A program made the position numbers and the translations under genes. Below are positions 16,429 to 26,736 of a stretch of 64,000 nt of DNA, piece after piece. Position 1 is the first letter of the stretch, and each line of letters begins with the position of its first letter. Origin of the DNA: Acidovorax sp. NO-1 (GTDB taxonomy: Bacteria; Pseudomonadota; Gammaproteobacteria; Burkholderiales; Burkholderiaceae_C); contig NZ_AGTS01000002.1 of assembly GCF_000238595.1 (NCBI RefSeq), forward strand, positions 1 to 64,000. Reading direction: 5' to 3'. The notes beneath the pieces were generated by a model. That model worked only from the letters and a program-made list of their open reading frames with translations, was not told where the DNA came from and did not search any database.

Positions 16429-16513
16429 TGGTGCCCGGGGCCGGAATCGAACCGGCACGCCTTGCGGCGGGGGATTTTGAGTCCCCTGCGTCTACCAATT
16501 TCACCACCCGGGC
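16429..16513 (-). tRNA. tRNA-Leu (CAA anticodon)
   Basis: 85 bases including an encoded CCA. Acceptor arms GCCCGGG and CCCGGGC pair fully; the D loop has AAATTGGTAGACGC; the anticodon stem GGGGA/TCCCC encloses loop CTCAAAA (anticodon CAA, reads UUG); a class II variable arm follows (CGCCGCAAGGCG); the T arm is GCCGGTTCGATTCCGGC. The long variable arm is diagnostic for Leu. Confidence 0.97.
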
Positions 16514-16553
16514 TGGAATTCGTGAAGCCCCAAATTATGGCACAGTAGGGCGC

Positions 16554-17456
16554 ATGAAATATCCGACGATTGAAGACGCGGTGGGCAACACGCCGCTGGT
16601 GGCACTGCAGCGCATTGGCGCCAAGGACAATGCGGCGCGTGGCAACGTGGTGCTGGGCAAGCTGGAGGGCAACAACCCGGCCGGCTCTGTGAAAGACCGG
16701 CCTGCACTGTCGATGATCCGCCGGGCCGAAGAGCGCGGAGACATCCGCCCCGGCGACACGCTGATCGAGGCCACGTCGGGCAATACCGGCATTGCGCTGG
16801 CGATGGCGGCGGCCATCAAGGGCTACCGCATGGTGCTGGTGATGCCCGAGGATTTGTCCATCGAGCGCGCTCAGACCATGAAGGCGTTTGGCGCGGAGCT
16901 GGTGCTCACCCCCAAGAGCGGCGGCATGGAACACGCGCGCGATCTGGCCGAGGCCATGCAAAAGCGTGGCGAAGGCAAGGTGCTCGACCAGTTTGGCAAC
17001 CCCGACAACCCGCGCATCCACTACGAAACTACCGGCCCCGAAATCTGGGAGCAGACGGGCGGGCGCATCACGCACTTTGTGAGCGCCATGGGCACCACGG
17101 GCACCATCACGGGCGTGTCGCGGTTCCTCAAGGAGAAGAACCCGGCCATCCAGATCATTGGTGCGCAGCCCGAAGAAGGCTCGCGCATCCCAGGCATTCG
17201 CAAGTGGCCGCAGGAATATCTGCCCAAGATCTACGACGCCAGCACAGTGGACGAGCTTGTGTACGTGAGCCAGGACAACGCGGAAGACATGTGCCGCCGC
17301 CTGGCGCGCGAAGAGGGCATCTTTGCCGGCATCTCGGCCGCGGGCGCTTGCTGGGTGGCGCAGCAGATTGCGGCGCGCGAGAGCAACGCCACCGTCGTGT
17401 TCATCGTGTGCGACCGGGGCGACAGGTATCTGTCCACCGGCGTGTTCCCGGCCTGA
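16554..17456 (+). CDS. cysM: Cysteine synthase B (O-acetylserine sulfhydrylase)
   Basis: 300 residues from the ATG at 16554. A PLP enzyme of the beta family; the Schiff-base Lys is K47 in NPAGSVKDRPA, the phosphate loop is EATSGNTGIALA, and SAMGTTGTITGVSRFL is present. CysM uses O-acetylserine with sulfide or thiosulfate (as S-sulfocysteine). The SVKDRPALSMI sequence and total length favour CysM over CysK. It diverges from tRNA-Leu. Confidence 0.93.
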   Translation: MKYPTIEDAVGNTPLVALQRIGAKDNAARGNVVLGKLEGNNPAGSVKDRPALSMIRRAEERGDIRPGDTLIEATSGNTGIALAMAAAIKGYRMVLVMPEDLSIERAQTMKAFGAELVLTPKSGGMEHARDLAEAMQKRGEGKVLDQFGNPDNPRIHYETTGPEIWEQTGGRITHFVSAMGTTGTITGVSRFLKEKNPAIQIIGAQPEEGSRIPGIRKWPQEYLPKIYDASTVDELVYVSQDNAEDMCRRLAREEGIFAGISAAGACWVAQQIAARESNATVVFIVCDRGDRYLSTGVFPA

Positions 17457-17480
17457 CCTGCTGTGCGCCTGCAAGGCGGT

Positions 17481-17547
17481 AAATTTGAATGAAATTGGCA
17501 TCTGGCGCATGATGGGTAAGCGCTGATAGCTATAAAAACAATAGTAA
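17481..17547 (+). repeat. Dispersed palindromic repeat, copy 4
   Basis: Forward copy: TTTGAATGAAATTGGCATCT, GGCGCATGATGGGTAAGCGCTGATAGCTATAAAAACAATAGTA. It ends 7 bases before the Nudix start codon. Confidence 0.88.
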
Positions 17548-17554
17548 ATAATCT

Positions 17555-18139
17555 ATGCACTACGAAGTTCGCCATTGCTCCCATTGCGGTACCGCACTGC
17601 AGCCCATCACGCTGGCCGAGGACGGTGGCGACAAGGAGCGGCTGCGCTGCCCCGCCTGTGGCTGGACGCACTGGAACAACCCCACGCCCGTGCTGGCCGC
17701 CATTGTGGAGATCGACGGCAAGGTGCTGCTGGCGCGCAACGCGGCCTGGCCGGGCAAGATGTTTGCGCTGATCACGGGCTTCATGGAGGCGGGCGAGTCG
17801 CCCCAGGAAGGCATTGCGCGCGAGGTGAAGGAGGAAACCAACCTCGACGTGCAGTCCACCACGCTGGTGGGCGCGTATGAGTTCCTGCGCATGAACCAGA
17901 TCATCATTGCCTACCATGTGGTGGCCACGGGGCAGGTTCAGTTGTCGCCCGAGCTGGTGGACTACCGTCTGTACGATCTGGCAGACCTCAAGTGCTGGCC
18001 TGCGGGCACCGGCTATGCGCTGGCCGACTGGCTGCGCACCAGGGGCCATGAGCCGGTGTTTTTTACCGCCGAAGAAAATGCAGAGCGCCGCCGCGGGCTG
18101 GATGACCAAGCCCCGGTCGCGACGCCGCCTAAGGATTGA
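17555..18139 (+). CDS. Nudix hydrolase with N-terminal zinc ribbon (NudC-like)
   Basis: 194 residues. A zinc ribbon at C8/C11 and C32/C35 (CSHC, CPAC) precedes a Nudix fold with the box from about 75: GFMEAGESPQEGIAREVKEE. Zinc-ribbon Nudix proteins include NADH pyrophosphatase, but this one is shorter than NudC, so the substrate is unknown. There is no ribosome site: the start codon follows the A-rich end of a palindromic repeat. The tusA-like gene follows within a few bases, so the two are likely co-transcribed. Confidence 0.88.
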   Translation: MHYEVRHCSHCGTALQPITLAEDGGDKERLRCPACGWTHWNNPTPVLAAIVEIDGKVLLARNAAWPGKMFALITGFMEAGESPQEGIAREVKEETNLDVQSTTLVGAYEFLRMNQIIIAYHVVATGQVQLSPELVDYRLYDLADLKCWPAGTGYALADWLRTRGHEPVFFTAEENAERRRGLDDQAPVATPPKD

Positions 18140-18144
18140 TGACC

Positions 18145-18372
18145 ATGGACGTTCACAAAGAAATCGACACCCGGGGCCTGAACTGCCCCCTGCCCATCCT
18201 CAAGGCCAAGAAGGCGCTGTCGGACATGGCCAGCGGCCAGCTGCTCAAGGTGGTGGCCACCGACAACGGATCGCTGCGCGACTTTCAGGCGTTTGCCAAG
18301 CAGACCGGCAACGAGCTGGTGGAGCAGCAGACGGTGGGCGAGGAGTTCATCCACATCCTGCGCCGTCGTTAA
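18145..18372 (+). CDS. TusA/SirA-family sulfurtransferase-like protein
   Basis: 75 residues from the ATG at 18145, which has AAGGA 9 bases upstream; ATG 18139 is too close to that site. It carries the family motif GLNCPLPILKAKKAL with the sulfur-relay Cys in CPLP. TusA proteins pass persulfide sulfur to thiouridine synthesis or other acceptors. This could be TusA or one of its paralogues (YedF-like). The downstream repeat copy forms a strong terminator. Confidence 0.88.
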   Translation: MDVHKEIDTRGLNCPLPILKAKKALSDMASGQLLKVVATDNGSLRDFQAFAKQTGNELVEQQTVGEEFIHILRRR

Positions 18373-18375
18373 CAA

Positions 18376-18440
18376 GTAAAAATAGCTGCCAGCGCTTGCG
18401 CATCAAGCGCTGGCAGCTATATTTTTGATAGTAATTTGAA
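18376..18440. repeat. Dispersed palindromic repeat, copy 5, acting as a bidirectional terminator
   Basis: Perfect 16-bp arms ATAGCTGCCAGCGCTT (18382-18397) and AAGCGCTGGCAGCTAT (18405-18420) with a 7-base loop, AAAAA before and TTTTT after. It lies between the convergent tusA-like and galU genes, so it should terminate both. Confidence 0.92.
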
Positions 18441-18456
18441 GCGTTGGCGGCACGGG

Positions 18457-19344
18457 TTACAGCGCCAGCGTCTTCAGGTATTCGCGGAAGTGCTTGCCCA
18501 CCTGCGGGTGCTGCAAAGCCAGTTCCACCGTGGCTTCCAAGAACCCTTCCTTGCTGCCGCAGTCGTAGCGCTTGCCCTCGTACTGAAAGGCGTACACCGC
18601 CTCGTGCTGCATCAGACGGGCGATGCCGTCGGTGAGCTGGATCTCGCCGCCCACGCCGCGTGGCTGGTTGCGGATCTCGTCGAACACGCCGGGCGTGAGG
18701 ATGTAGCGGCCGGCCACGCCCATGCGCGATGGCGCGTCAGCGGCCTTGGGCTTTTCGACGATGCGTTCAATGCGGATCAGCGGGCCGCCTGCGGGCTCGC
18801 CCGCCACGATGCCGTATTTGTGCACCTGGTCTTCCGGCACCTCCTGCACGGCGATCACCGAGCGGCCTTGCTGGCGGAAGGCTGCAGCCATCTGCTTGAG
18901 CACGGGCTCGCCATCCTTCGGGCCCACCATCAAGTCATCGGCAAGCAGCACCGCAAACGGCTCTTTGCCGACCAGCGGCTCGGCGCACAGCACGGCGTGG
19001 CCCAGGCCCAGCGAGCGGGGCTGGCGCACAAAGGCGCAATCCATGTCGTCGGGCTGCACCGACCGCACCAGGTTCAGCAGGTCCAGCTTGCCAGCGGCCT
19101 CCAGCTCGTTTTCCAGTTCGTAGGCGGTGTCAAAGTGGTCTTCGATGGCGCGCTTGCTGCGGCCGGTGACAAAGATCATGTGGCGAATGCCAGCGGCGTA
19201 AGCTTCTTCCACTGCGTACTGGATCAGCGGCTTGTCCACCACGGGCAGCATCTCTTTGGGCGATGCCTTGGTGGCGGGCAAAAAGCGCGTGCCCAGGCCT
19301 GCAACAGGGAAAACGGCTTTACGGACGGTGGTGGCGGTCGTCAT
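18457..19344 (-). CDS. galU: UTP-glucose-1-phosphate uridylyltransferase
   Basis: 295 residues, the usual length. The nucleotidyltransferase signature [34 protein letters not shown] is at the N-terminus; [15 protein letters not shown] and the LADDLM metal site follow. It makes UDP-glucose for lipopolysaccharide, capsule or glycogen. It lies 86 bases downstream of valS on the same strand, possibly in one transcript. Confidence 0.96.
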   Translation of the reverse strand: MTTATTVRKAVFPVAGLGTRFLPATKASPKEMLPVVDKPLIQYAVEEAYAAGIRHMIFVTGRSKRAIEDHFDTAYELENELEAAGKLDLLNLVRSVQPDDMDCAFVRQPRSLGLGHAVLCAEPLVGKEPFAVLLADDLMVGPKDGEPVLKQMAAAFRQQGRSVIAVQEVPEDQVHKYGIVAGEPAGGPLIRIERIVEKPKAADAPSRMGVAGRYILTPGVFDEIRNQPRGVGGEIQLTDGIARLMQHEAVYAFQYEGKRYDCGSKEGFLEATVELALQHPQVGKHFREYLKTLAL

Positions 19345-19430
19345 GGGGCTCCTTCAGTGCAATGGGGTGGTCGTCAACCGGGTGGCCTGCCGCAAAAAAG
19401 CAGGCCGCTCGGTCGAGTATCGGGGCGTCC

Positions 19431-22352
19431 TCAGCCCAGCCGTGTCAGCTGATCGCGCAATCTGCCCAGCGTGGTGCCGAAGTCGGCAATGCGCTTTTTC
19501 TCCTGCTCGATCACCGCTGCAGGGGCCTTGGCCACAAAGGCTTCGTTCGAGAGCTTGTTGTTGGCCTTGGCGACTTCGCCTTCGATGCGGGCGATTTCCT
19601 TGGACAAGCGGGCCTTCTCGGCGGCCACGTCAATCTCCATGTACAGCGCCAGCCGAGCTTCGCCCACCACGGCCACAGGCGCTGCCTGCGCGGCGGCGGC
19701 CCAGGCGGCCTCGTCGTCAAACACCTTGACCTCGCTGAGCTTGGCCAGTGCCTGCAGCACCGGCGCCACGCCGCGCATGAAGTCGGCATCGCCCACCACA
19801 TACATGGGCAGGCGGGTGGAGGGCGAGACGTTCATCTCACCGCGCAACGCACGGCAGGTGTCCACCAAGCCTTTGACGCGGTCCATGTGGGCGATGGCCG
19901 CCTCGTCAATCTTCTCTGGCTGGGCTTGCGGGTAGTGGGCAATGCTGACCGACTCTCCCTTCAAGCCAGCGACGGGTGCCACCACCTGCCACAGGGCTTC
20001 GGTGATGAAGGGGATGATGGGGTGGGCCAGGCGCAGGATGGCTTCCAGCGTGCGGATCAGCGTGCGACGCGTGGCGCGCTGCTGCGCTTCGGTGCCGTTC
20101 TGGATCTGCACCTTGGCGATCTCCAGGTACCAGTCGCAGTACTCGTTCCAGACAAAGTCATAGATCGTGTTGGCCACGTTGTCCAGGCGGTACTCTTCAA
20201 AGCCCTTGGCGACTTCGGCCTCGGTCTTTTGCAGCAGCGAGCTGATCCAGCGGTCGGCCTGGCTGAACTGCATGTAGCCGTGGGCGGGGCCGCCGGGCTG
20301 GCATTCTTCCTTGGTGTGCTCTTTCAGGCCGCAGTCCTGGCCTTCGCAGTTCATCAGCACAAAGCGGCTGGCGTTCCAGAGCTTGTTGCAGAAGTTGCGG
20401 TAGCCCTCGCAGCGCTTGCTGTCGAAGTTGATGCTGCGACCCAGGGATGCCAGCGCCGCAAACGTAAAGCGCAACGCATCGGCGCCATAGGCCGGAATGC
20501 CGTCGGGGAATTCCTTTTGCGTGTTCTTGCGCACGGTGGGCGCAGTCTCGGGCTTGCGCAGGCCGGTGGTGCGCTTGTCGAGCAGGGGCTCCAGCGCAAT
20601 GCCGTCGATCAGGTCCACCGGGTCGAGCACGTTGCCTTCGGACTTGGACATCTTCTTGCCCTGCGCGTCGCGCACCAGGCCGTGGATGTACACGTGCTTG
20701 AACGGCACGCGGCCCGTGAAATGCGTGGTCATCATGATCATCCGGGCGACCCAGAAAAAGATGATGTCGTAGCCCGTGACCAGCACGGTGCTGGGGAGGT
20801 ACAGGTTGAAGTCGTCGGTGGCGCTGTCGCCCTGGTTGGGCCAGCCCATGGTGCTGAAGGGCACGAGGGCCGATGAGTACCAGGTGTCCAGCACGTCTTC
20901 ATCGCGGCGCAGCGTCTTGCCCGGAGCCTTGGCCTGGGCTTCGGCTTCAGTGCGGGCCACGATCACGTTGCCCTCTTCGTCGTACCACGCCGGAATCTGA
21001 TGGCCCCACCACAGCTGGCGGCTGATGCACCAGTCCTGGATGTTGTTCATCCACTGGTTGTAGGTGTTCACCCAGTTCTCGGGCACAAAGGTCACTTCGC
21101 CGCTGGCCACGGCGTCGATGGCCTTTTGCGCAATGCTCTTGCCCGTGGGGTCCTGGTCGCTGACCTTGCTCATGGCCACGAACCACTGGTCGGTCAGCAT
21201 GGGCTCGATCACCTGGCCGGTGCGGGTGCAGATGGGCACCATGAGCTTGTGCTTCTTCACCTCCACCAGCGCGCCGATGGCTTCCAGGTCGGCCACGATG
21301 GCCTTGCGGGCCACGAAGCGGTCCATGCCCTGGTACTTGGCGGGCGCGTTCTCGTTGATGGTGGCCTGCAGGGTCAGCACGCAGATCATCGGCAGCTTGT
21401 GGCGCTGCCCAACGGCGTAGTCGTTCTGGTCGTGCGCAGGCGTCACCTTCACCACGCCGGTGCCAAATTCCTTGTCCACGTACTCGTCGGCAATCACCGG
21501 GATCTGGCGGTCGCACAGCGGCAGGTTGACCATCTTGCCGATGAGGTGCGTGTAGCGCGCATCCTCGGGGTGCACCATCAGCGCCACGTCGCCCAGCATG
21601 GTTTCAGGCCGGGTGGTGGCCACGGTCAGGCTGACCGAGCCCGAAGCCGCAAGGCTTCCATCAGGGTCTACCAGGGGGTAGGCGATGTGCCACAGCGAGC
21701 CGTCTTTTTCTTCGCTCTCGACCTCCAGGTCGGACACGGCGGACTGCAGCTTCGGGTCCCAGTTCACCAGGCGCTTGCCACGGTAGATCAGGCCCTGTTC
21801 ATACAGCTTCACGAAGGTGTCGGTGACCACGGCGCTCAGCTTGTCGTCCATGGTGAAATATTCGCGGCTCCAGTCCACGCTGTCGCCCATGCGGCGCATC
21901 TGCGTGGTGATGGTGTTGCCCGACTTTTCCTTCCACTCCCACACCTTGCTCACAAAGTTCTTGCGCGCCTCGGGCGGGGTGGGGCCCATGTCGTAGCGGC
22001 TGATGCCTTGCTCCTGCAGCTGGCGCTCCACCACGATCTGCGTGGCGATGCCCGCGTGGTCGGTGCCGGGCACCCACACGGTGTTGTAGCCGCGCATGCG
22101 GTGGTAGCGCGTGAGGCTGTCCATGATCGTCTGGTTGAACGCATGGCCCATGTGCAGCGTGCCCGTGACGTTGGGGGGCGGCAGCTGGATGGAAAACGCG
22201 GGCTCGCCCGCCTGCGCAGCGCCCGTGCCACGGTGGCCTGCGGTGCCATAGCCGCGCTTTTCCCATTCGGGGCCCCAGTGGGCTTCCAGCGCAGCGGGTT
22301 CAAACGACTTGGACAGGCTTTCGAGGCCGGGTTGTTGCACGGGCATGTTCAT
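19431..22352 (-). CDS. valS: Valyl-tRNA synthetase
   Basis: 973 residues, a class I synthetase of full length. The HIGH-type motif is in [16 protein letters not shown] (HMGH at 67-70), KKMSKSEGN lies in the catalytic core, the CP1 editing domain contains [10 protein letters not shown], the anticodon domain follows, and a C-terminal coiled coil ([20 protein letters not shown]) ends the protein. A second ATG at 22346 would remove two residues. It charges tRNA-Val and edits Thr. Confidence 0.97.
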   Translation of the reverse strand: MNMPVQQPGLESLSKSFEPAALEAHWGPEWEKRGYGTAGHRGTGAAQAGEPAFSIQLPPPNVTGTLHMGHAFNQTIMDSLTRYHRMRGYNTVWVPGTDHAGIATQIVVERQLQEQGISRYDMGPTPPEARKNFVSKVWEWKEKSGNTITTQMRRMGDSVDWSREYFTMDDKLSAVVTDTFVKLYEQGLIYRGKRLVNWDPKLQSAVSDLEVESEEKDGSLWHIAYPLVDPDGSLAASGSVSLTVATTRPETMLGDVALMVHPEDARYTHLIGKMVNLPLCDRQIPVIADEYVDKEFGTGVVKVTPAHDQNDYAVGQRHKLPMICVLTLQATINENAPAKYQGMDRFVARKAIVADLEAIGALVEVKKHKLMVPICTRTGQVIEPMLTDQWFVAMSKVSDQDPTGKSIAQKAIDAVASGEVTFVPENWVNTYNQWMNNIQDWCISRQLWWGHQIPAWYDEEGNVIVARTEAEAQAKAPGKTLRRDEDVLDTWYSSALVPFSTMGWPNQGDSATDDFNLYLPSTVLVTGYDIIFFWVARMIMMTTHFTGRVPFKHVYIHGLVRDAQGKKMSKSEGNVLDPVDLIDGIALEPLLDKRTTGLRKPETAPTVRKNTQKEFPDGIPAYGADALRFTFAALASLGRSINFDSKRCEGYRNFCNKLWNASRFVLMNCEGQDCGLKEHTKEECQPGGPAHGYMQFSQADRWISSLLQKTEAEVAKGFEEYRLDNVANTIYDFVWNEYCDWYLEIAKVQIQNGTEAQQRATRRTLIRTLEAILRLAHPIIPFITEALWQVVAPVAGLKGESVSIAHYPQAQPEKIDEAAIAHMDRVKGLVDTCRALRGEMNVSPSTRLPMYVVGDADFMRGVAPVLQALAKLSEVKVFDDEAAWAAAAQAAPVAVVGEARLALYMEIDVAAEKARLSKEIARIEGEVAKANNKLSNEAFVAKAPAAVIEQEKKRIADFGTTLGRLRDQLTRLG

Positions 22353-22653
22353 GGGGTGTGGCTATGGAAGAGGCGGCCGCAGGGGCGCCTCGACAGACGG
22401 ACAAGAGGGTGAACCGGGCATTTTAAGGGGAGGGCGCCCCTTCGGGCGGGCGCTGGTGGCTGGTGGGCGCCTTGGGCGACTGCGCCACGGCCGCCGCCGG
22501 AGGGCGCTATCCATTTGTTACCTTGATCCTCCCTGTGCCAGCGCCAGCGTCCTGATAATCGCGCCGCACGGAGCCCGAGGGGGGGCGCGGCAACGCGAAC
22601 CAGCTCCGTGCGTGCATGCGGACAACACCATAAAACACACCGTCAGAACCACC
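22353..22653. other. Divergent intergenic region valS / M48 peptidase
   Basis: 301 bases. It must hold the promoters of both genes. A GATAAT (22554-22559) resembles a -10 box for the rightward gene, but no matching -35 lies at the right distance. It is GC-rich with several GGGCGC direct and inverted stretches. I see no gene. Confidence 0.5.
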
Positions 22654-24501
22654 ATGACTCTTCAATCTGCTCTCAAAACGGGCTTGCTCAAGGTCTTTGT
22701 CTATGCGCTGCTCGCGCTGTTCTTGATCCCGGCGTTGACATATGTCTTCACCGGCTACGCGCAGCGGGACAGGGATGAGCGTTTTGTCGCGGCCATCAGC
22801 CAGCGCATTGATGCCGAAAAAGGCATGCCGGCCTCTGAAAAACAGGCCCGCAAGGACTATTACCGCAGCAACCCGCCGTCCACCATCTGCAGCAGCACCG
22901 ACCCCCAGGCGCAGGACTACCGCGCAGCCCTGTGCGAGCGCTATGGCGAGGTCTGGCAGTTCACCCTGGTGCGCACCGTGTCGCTGTGGACCATGGTGGT
23001 CAGCGCGCTGTTGCTGCTGGCCGTGCTGGGCCTGGGGGCGCTGGCCTTTGCTGACCGCAAGATGCAATACACGAGCTTTGTCACGGGCTGGCGGCTGACC
23101 ACCTGGGCCAGTGCTGCATCGTTGCTGGTGCAGGGCGCGCTGGCGGTGTGGCTGTCGTTCTGGGTCACCGCCTTCTTCTTTCACCAGTACTCGCCCAAGT
23201 TCATCGTCCTCGTGGGGCTGGCGGTGGCGCTGGGGGTTTTTGTGGCCGTGGCAGGCATCTTCAAGCGCGTGCACTGGGACAACCAGGCCGTGGGCGAGCT
23301 CGTGTCCGAAGCCGATGCGCCTGTGCTGTGGAAGCGCATCCGCCAGCTGGCCCAGCGCCTGAACACCGAGCCGCCGCGGAACATCGTGGCCGGCATCGAC
23401 GCCAACTTCTTTGTGACCGAGGCGCCGCTCACCGTGGGCAACCACACGCTCACGGGCCGCACCCTCTTCGTCAGCCTGCCGCTGCTGCGCATCCTTGACC
23501 AGTCCGAGGCGGACGCCGTGCTGGGCCACGAGCTGGCCCACCTGCGCGGGGGCGACACCCGCAGCAGTGCGCGCCTGGGCCCCAAGCTGGTGCAGTTTGA
23601 CCATTACCGCCACGCCATCCGCGCCGGAGGACTGTCGGCCGTCGTGTCGCCCGTGCTGGACCTGTACCGCACCATCTTCGAAATTGCCCTGGCACGCGAC
23701 AGCCGCGAGCGCGAGTTCAAGGCCGACCGCATTGCGGCCAAGCTGGTGTCACCCGCGGCGATTGCCCAGTCGCTGGTCAAGATTGCTGCCTACGCCCAGT
23801 ACCGCGACAAGATCGAAGACGAGCTCTTCGGGCAAGACCAGCGTCACGACAACCAGCTGGGCATTGCCCGCTATGTGGCCAGCGGCCTGGCACCCTATGC
23901 CGCGTCGGACGATTTTCTGGATGCGATGAAGAGCGCCAATGTGCCGCACCCGTTCGACTCCCACCCCGCCATGCCCGAGCGCATGCGCAACGTGGGCATG
24001 AGCCTGGCAGAGCGGGACTATGGTGCCATTGCCGTGCGCGCGCCCGCTGCCACCTGGGCGCAGGAGATCCTCACCGCAGATGCCATCGAGCAACGCCTGT
24101 GGAGCGCCTACGAAACCGAGTTTGCCCAGGACCACGAGCGCAGCCTGGCCTACCGCTACGAGCCCGCCACCGATGCAGAGCGCGCGCTGGTGCTCAAGTA
24201 CTTCCCGCCGGTGTCGTTCGCGCTCAAGGGCGGCGCTACAGTGGAGGTGAGCATTGATGGCATCCGCACTTCGGCCGACGCAATGACGGTGTTCTGGGAT
24301 GCGGTGAAAGACCTGCAGTTCAAGGAGAGCAGCTTGGGCAATGCCCTGGTGGTGACCCATCCCGAAAAAGGCCTGATTGGCCAGAAGACCACCAAGGTCA
24401 AGCTGCCCGGCCTCAAGAAGGAAAAGGACCACTTCAATGCCGTGGTGGGCGCGTACTGGCAGCGGCACCAGATCATGCGCGTGCAGCAGCTCGAAGGCTG
24501 A
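22654..24501 (+). CDS. Membrane M48-family metallopeptidase
   Basis: 615 residues. Four hydrophobic segments: residues about 10-32, 108-132, 145-172 and 180-205. The zinc motif HELAH at 292-296 (LGHELAHLRGGDT) and a downstream REREFKADRIAAKLVS with the third zinc Glu match M48 peptidases (HtpX/Ste24 relatives). A C-terminal soluble part of about 200 residues is unusual for HtpX and has no recognised domain. It probably degrades misfolded membrane proteins; the substrate is unknown. The annotated start is the ATG at 22654; the frame is open far upstream but without support. Confidence 0.88.
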   Translation: MTLQSALKTGLLKVFVYALLALFLIPALTYVFTGYAQRDRDERFVAAISQRIDAEKGMPASEKQARKDYYRSNPPSTICSSTDPQAQDYRAALCERYGEVWQFTLVRTVSLWTMVVSALLLLAVLGLGALAFADRKMQYTSFVTGWRLTTWASAASLLVQGALAVWLSFWVTAFFFHQYSPKFIVLVGLAVALGVFVAVAGIFKRVHWDNQAVGELVSEADAPVLWKRIRQLAQRLNTEPPRNIVAGIDANFFVTEAPLTVGNHTLTGRTLFVSLPLLRILDQSEADAVLGHELAHLRGGDTRSSARLGPKLVQFDHYRHAIRAGGLSAVVSPVLDLYRTIFEIALARDSREREFKADRIAAKLVSPAAIAQSLVKIAAYAQYRDKIEDELFGQDQRHDNQLGIARYVASGLAPYAASDDFLDAMKSANVPHPFDSHPAMPERMRNVGMSLAERDYGAIAVRAPAATWAQEILTADAIEQRLWSAYETEFAQDHERSLAYRYEPATDAERALVLKYFPPVSFALKGGATVEVSIDGIRTSADAMTVFWDAVKDLQFKESSLGNALVVTHPEKGLIGQKTTKVKLPGLKKEKDHFNAVVGAYWQRHQIMRVQQLEG

Positions 24502-24527
24502 CCAACGGTGCCGCGCAGGCCGGTGGT

Positions 24528-24597
24528 TGATTTGCTATTGAATAAATAGCTGCAAACGCTTTATGGTAAAGCGCTGCAGCCTGTTTTTGCCATAAAT
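24528..24597 (-). repeat. Dispersed palindromic repeat, copy 6
   Basis: ATAGCTGCAAACGCTTTATGGTAAAGCGCTGCAGCCTGTTTTT, in reverse orientation, between the convergent ends of the M48 and VOC genes; the T-rich tail fits a terminator for the rightward gene. Confidence 0.85.
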
Positions 24598-24645
24598 CCA
24601 ACCGGGTGGGTGCCCCACGGGCGGGGGGCGCATGGCTGTGGCCGG

Positions 24646-25266
24646 TCAGCCCTTCACATACTCCGGCCGGTCGTTTTGCTGGGGCTTGAGCGGGGCTGCC
24701 ACCTTGCCCTCAGCCCGCTCTTTGCGCCACTGCTCCTTGCGCGCTGTCCATTCGGCCAGACGGGCATGGGCCACGGTGCTGTCCTTGGCCATCTGCTCCT
24801 CGTCGGCCAGCTGGGCCGACAGTTCCAGGCGGATGCCGTTGGGGTCAAAGAAATAGATGCTGTGAAAGATGTGGTGGTCCGTCACGCCCAGCACTTCTAT
24901 GCCGTGGGCTTCCAGGCGCTTCTTGGTGTTCTCCAGCTCCTGCACCGTGTCCACCCGGAAGGCGATGTGGTTGACCCACAGCGGCGTGTTGGGCGAGGGC
25001 TCGGCCTTCACGTCATCGCCCAGGTCGAAGAAGGCGATGAAGGAACCATCCTTCAGGCGGAAGAAGAAATGCGTGTACGGGCAGTACTCGCCGGTGCTGG
25101 GCACGTAGTCGCTCTGGATGATGTGGTACAGCGGCAGACCCAGTATGTCTTCGTAGAACTGGCGCGTTTCCTCGGCATCACGCGCCTTGTAGGCGAAGTG
25201 GTGCAGCTGCTGGATGGCGGCCGGTGGGGGGAGCGTGGCCAGGTCAGGTTTCAGGATGGCGTTCAT
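24646..25266 (-). CDS. VOC-family (glyoxalase/dioxygenase fold) protein
   Basis: 206 residues from the ATG at 25266, with GAGGAG 8 bases upstream. Vicinal-oxygen-chelate fold: LHHFAYKARDAEETRQFYED, YTHFFFRLKDGSFIAFFDLG, VNHIAFRVDTVQELE, and HSIYFFDPNGIRLELSAQL with likely metal His and Glu. The charged C-terminal tail (about 165-206) lies outside the fold. It may be an extradiol-type dioxygenase or a glyoxalase-like lyase; the substrate is unknown. Confidence 0.85.
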   Translation of the reverse strand: MNAILKPDLATLPPPAAIQQLHHFAYKARDAEETRQFYEDILGLPLYHIIQSDYVPSTGEYCPYTHFFFRLKDGSFIAFFDLGDDVKAEPSPNTPLWVNHIAFRVDTVQELENTKKRLEAHGIEVLGVTDHHIFHSIYFFDPNGIRLELSAQLADEEQMAKDSTVAHARLAEWTARKEQWRKERAEGKVAAPLKPQQNDRPEYVKG

Positions 25267-25352
25267 GCAGTGTCTCCTCAAAGCGGTTTGCGGATTCTAC
25301 TATTCGTAATTGATTTACGTTAAGTTGAATTTTGACCCTGACCCCCACATTG

Positions 25353-25388
25353 AAAAAGCCCCCCACTGCGTTCAGGCTGCGGGGGGCT
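25353..25388 (-). terminator. Terminator of the cytochrome b561/YceI operon
   Basis: On the minus strand, AGCCCCCC (25381-25388 complement) and GGGGGGCT arms with a loop of 16 bases are followed by TTTTT. It lies 35 bases past the first YceI stop. Confidence 0.8.
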
Positions 25389-25422
25389 TCTGTGCCACGG
25401 TCTGGACGGTGACGGATGCCGG

Positions 25423-25995
25423 TTATTGCTTCACGGCTTCGATCTGCAGCACCAGGCGCACGTTCTTGGGGAAGCCCCAGTCAATGCCGTAGTTCACACC
25501 GAAAGCAGTGCGGTCGATGGTGGTTTCGAAGTCGCCGCCGCACACCTCGCGCTTGAGCATGGGGCTGTCGTAGCAGGCAAACTGGTTGGCCTTGAGGGTG
25601 ACGGGCTGGGTCTTGCCCAGCAGCGTGAGCTTGCCGTCGACCGATGCGAGCTTGTCGCCATTGAAGTTGAACTTGTCCGAGGCAAACGTGGCCTTGGGGT
25701 GCTTGGCGGCGTCCAGCAGCTCGGCGCTTTGCAGGTGCTTGTCAAAGGCGGCGGTGCCGGTGGTGACCGAGGCGACGTCGAACGCGATCTCCACCTTGCC
25801 GCTCTTGCCGACCTTGTCGAACTGCACGGTACCTTCTTTTTTGTCAAAGCGGCCGCGGTTCACGGCGGCGCCAAAGTGGCTGATCTCGAAGGTGGCAAAG
25901 GTGTGCGTGGGGTCGATGGCGTAGGTGGCGGGCGCTGCGTGGGCGGCGGTGGCCACAACAGCGGTGGCGGCGAGGGCGAAAAGGGATTTGCGCAT
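25423..25995 (-). CDS. YceI-family periplasmic lipid-binding-like protein
   Basis: 190 residues from the ATG at 25995. Signal peptide 1-20 (ending AHA), then the lipocalin-like YceI fold: YAIDPTHTFATFEISHFG, FDVASVTTGTAAFDKHLQSA, FNGDKLASVDGKLTLLG and a C-terminal VRLVLQIEAVKQ. A CYDSPML/REVCGGDF pair of Cys could form a disulfide. YceI proteins bind isoprenoid-type lipids. It is the last gene of the b561-YceI-YceI operon. Confidence 0.92.
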   Translation of the reverse strand: MRKSLFALAATAVVATAAHAAPATYAIDPTHTFATFEISHFGAAVNRGRFDKKEGTVQFDKVGKSGKVEIAFDVASVTTGTAAFDKHLQSAELLDAAKHPKATFASDKFNFNGDKLASVDGKLTLLGKTQPVTLKANQFACYDSPMLKREVCGGDFETTIDRTAFGVNYGIDWGFPKNVRLVLQIEAVKQ

Positions 25996-26039
25996 CAAAA
26001 ACTCCTGAAAAAACAGTTGAAAAAAAGAAACGGAAAAAA

Positions 26040-26615
26040 CTACAGCTTGCCCACGCCGGTCAGCGCGAGCTTGAACTTCACCTGAACGTCGTCGGCCACC
26101 ATCGAGGTGTCGGCCCACTCGTTCTCGCCGATCTTGAAGGCCAGCCGCTTGATGGGCAGCGCACCCGCTGCGGTGGTGGTGGCACCGGATTGCGTGAGGG
26201 TGACGGGCACCACCACACTTTGCGCTTGGCCCTTGATCGTGAGCGTGCCCGCCACATCAAACTTGCCACCACCCAGCGCCTTGATGCTGGACGACTCGAA
26301 CTGCGCCTGGGGGAATTTGGGCACGTTGAACCAGGTGGGCTTGGGCAGCTCGGCATCGGTTTCGCGAGAGCCCAGCGTGGCACTGCCGGTATCCACCGTG
26401 AAACGGATCTTGCTGGTGGCCAGCTTGGCCGGGTCAAACGCCACCTGGGCGCTGAAGGTCTTGAAGTGGCCTTCCAGCGGCACACCCATCTGGCGGGCCG
26501 TGAACTTCACCTCGCTCTGCGCTGGCACCAGTTGCTGCTGGGCCAGGGCGGCCTGGGCGGTGACTGCCAGGGCGGTGCCCAGCACCAGGCGGGAGAGGGT
26601 GGAAGACAGTTTCAT
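26040..26615 (-). CDS. YceI-family periplasmic protein
   Basis: 191 residues from the ATG at 26615. Signal peptide 1-24 (ending ALAQ), then VPAQSEVKFTARQMGVPLEGHFKTF and LTIKGQAQSVVVPVTL, the same fold as its downstream neighbour but without that gene's extra Cys. The two paralogues are clearly divergent, so duplication is old. It sits between cytochrome b561 and the second YceI on one strand. Confidence 0.92.
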   Translation of the reverse strand: MKLSSTLSRLVLGTALAVTAQAALAQQQLVPAQSEVKFTARQMGVPLEGHFKTFSAQVAFDPAKLATSKIRFTVDTGSATLGSRETDAELPKPTWFNVPKFPQAQFESSSIKALGGGKFDVAGTLTIKGQAQSVVVPVTLTQSGATTTAAGALPIKRLAFKIGENEWADTSMVADDVQVKFKLALTGVGKL

Positions 26616-26736
26616 GCGGGAACTCCAATCAAAAACAGAAGGCGAAATGCGGACTTCGTGGTGTGGTGTGGGGCACGGTGGCCGGGGCCCGCGGCTGAAG
26701 GTGCGAGCTTTCCATGCGCCAGGCGCCGCAGCGGGC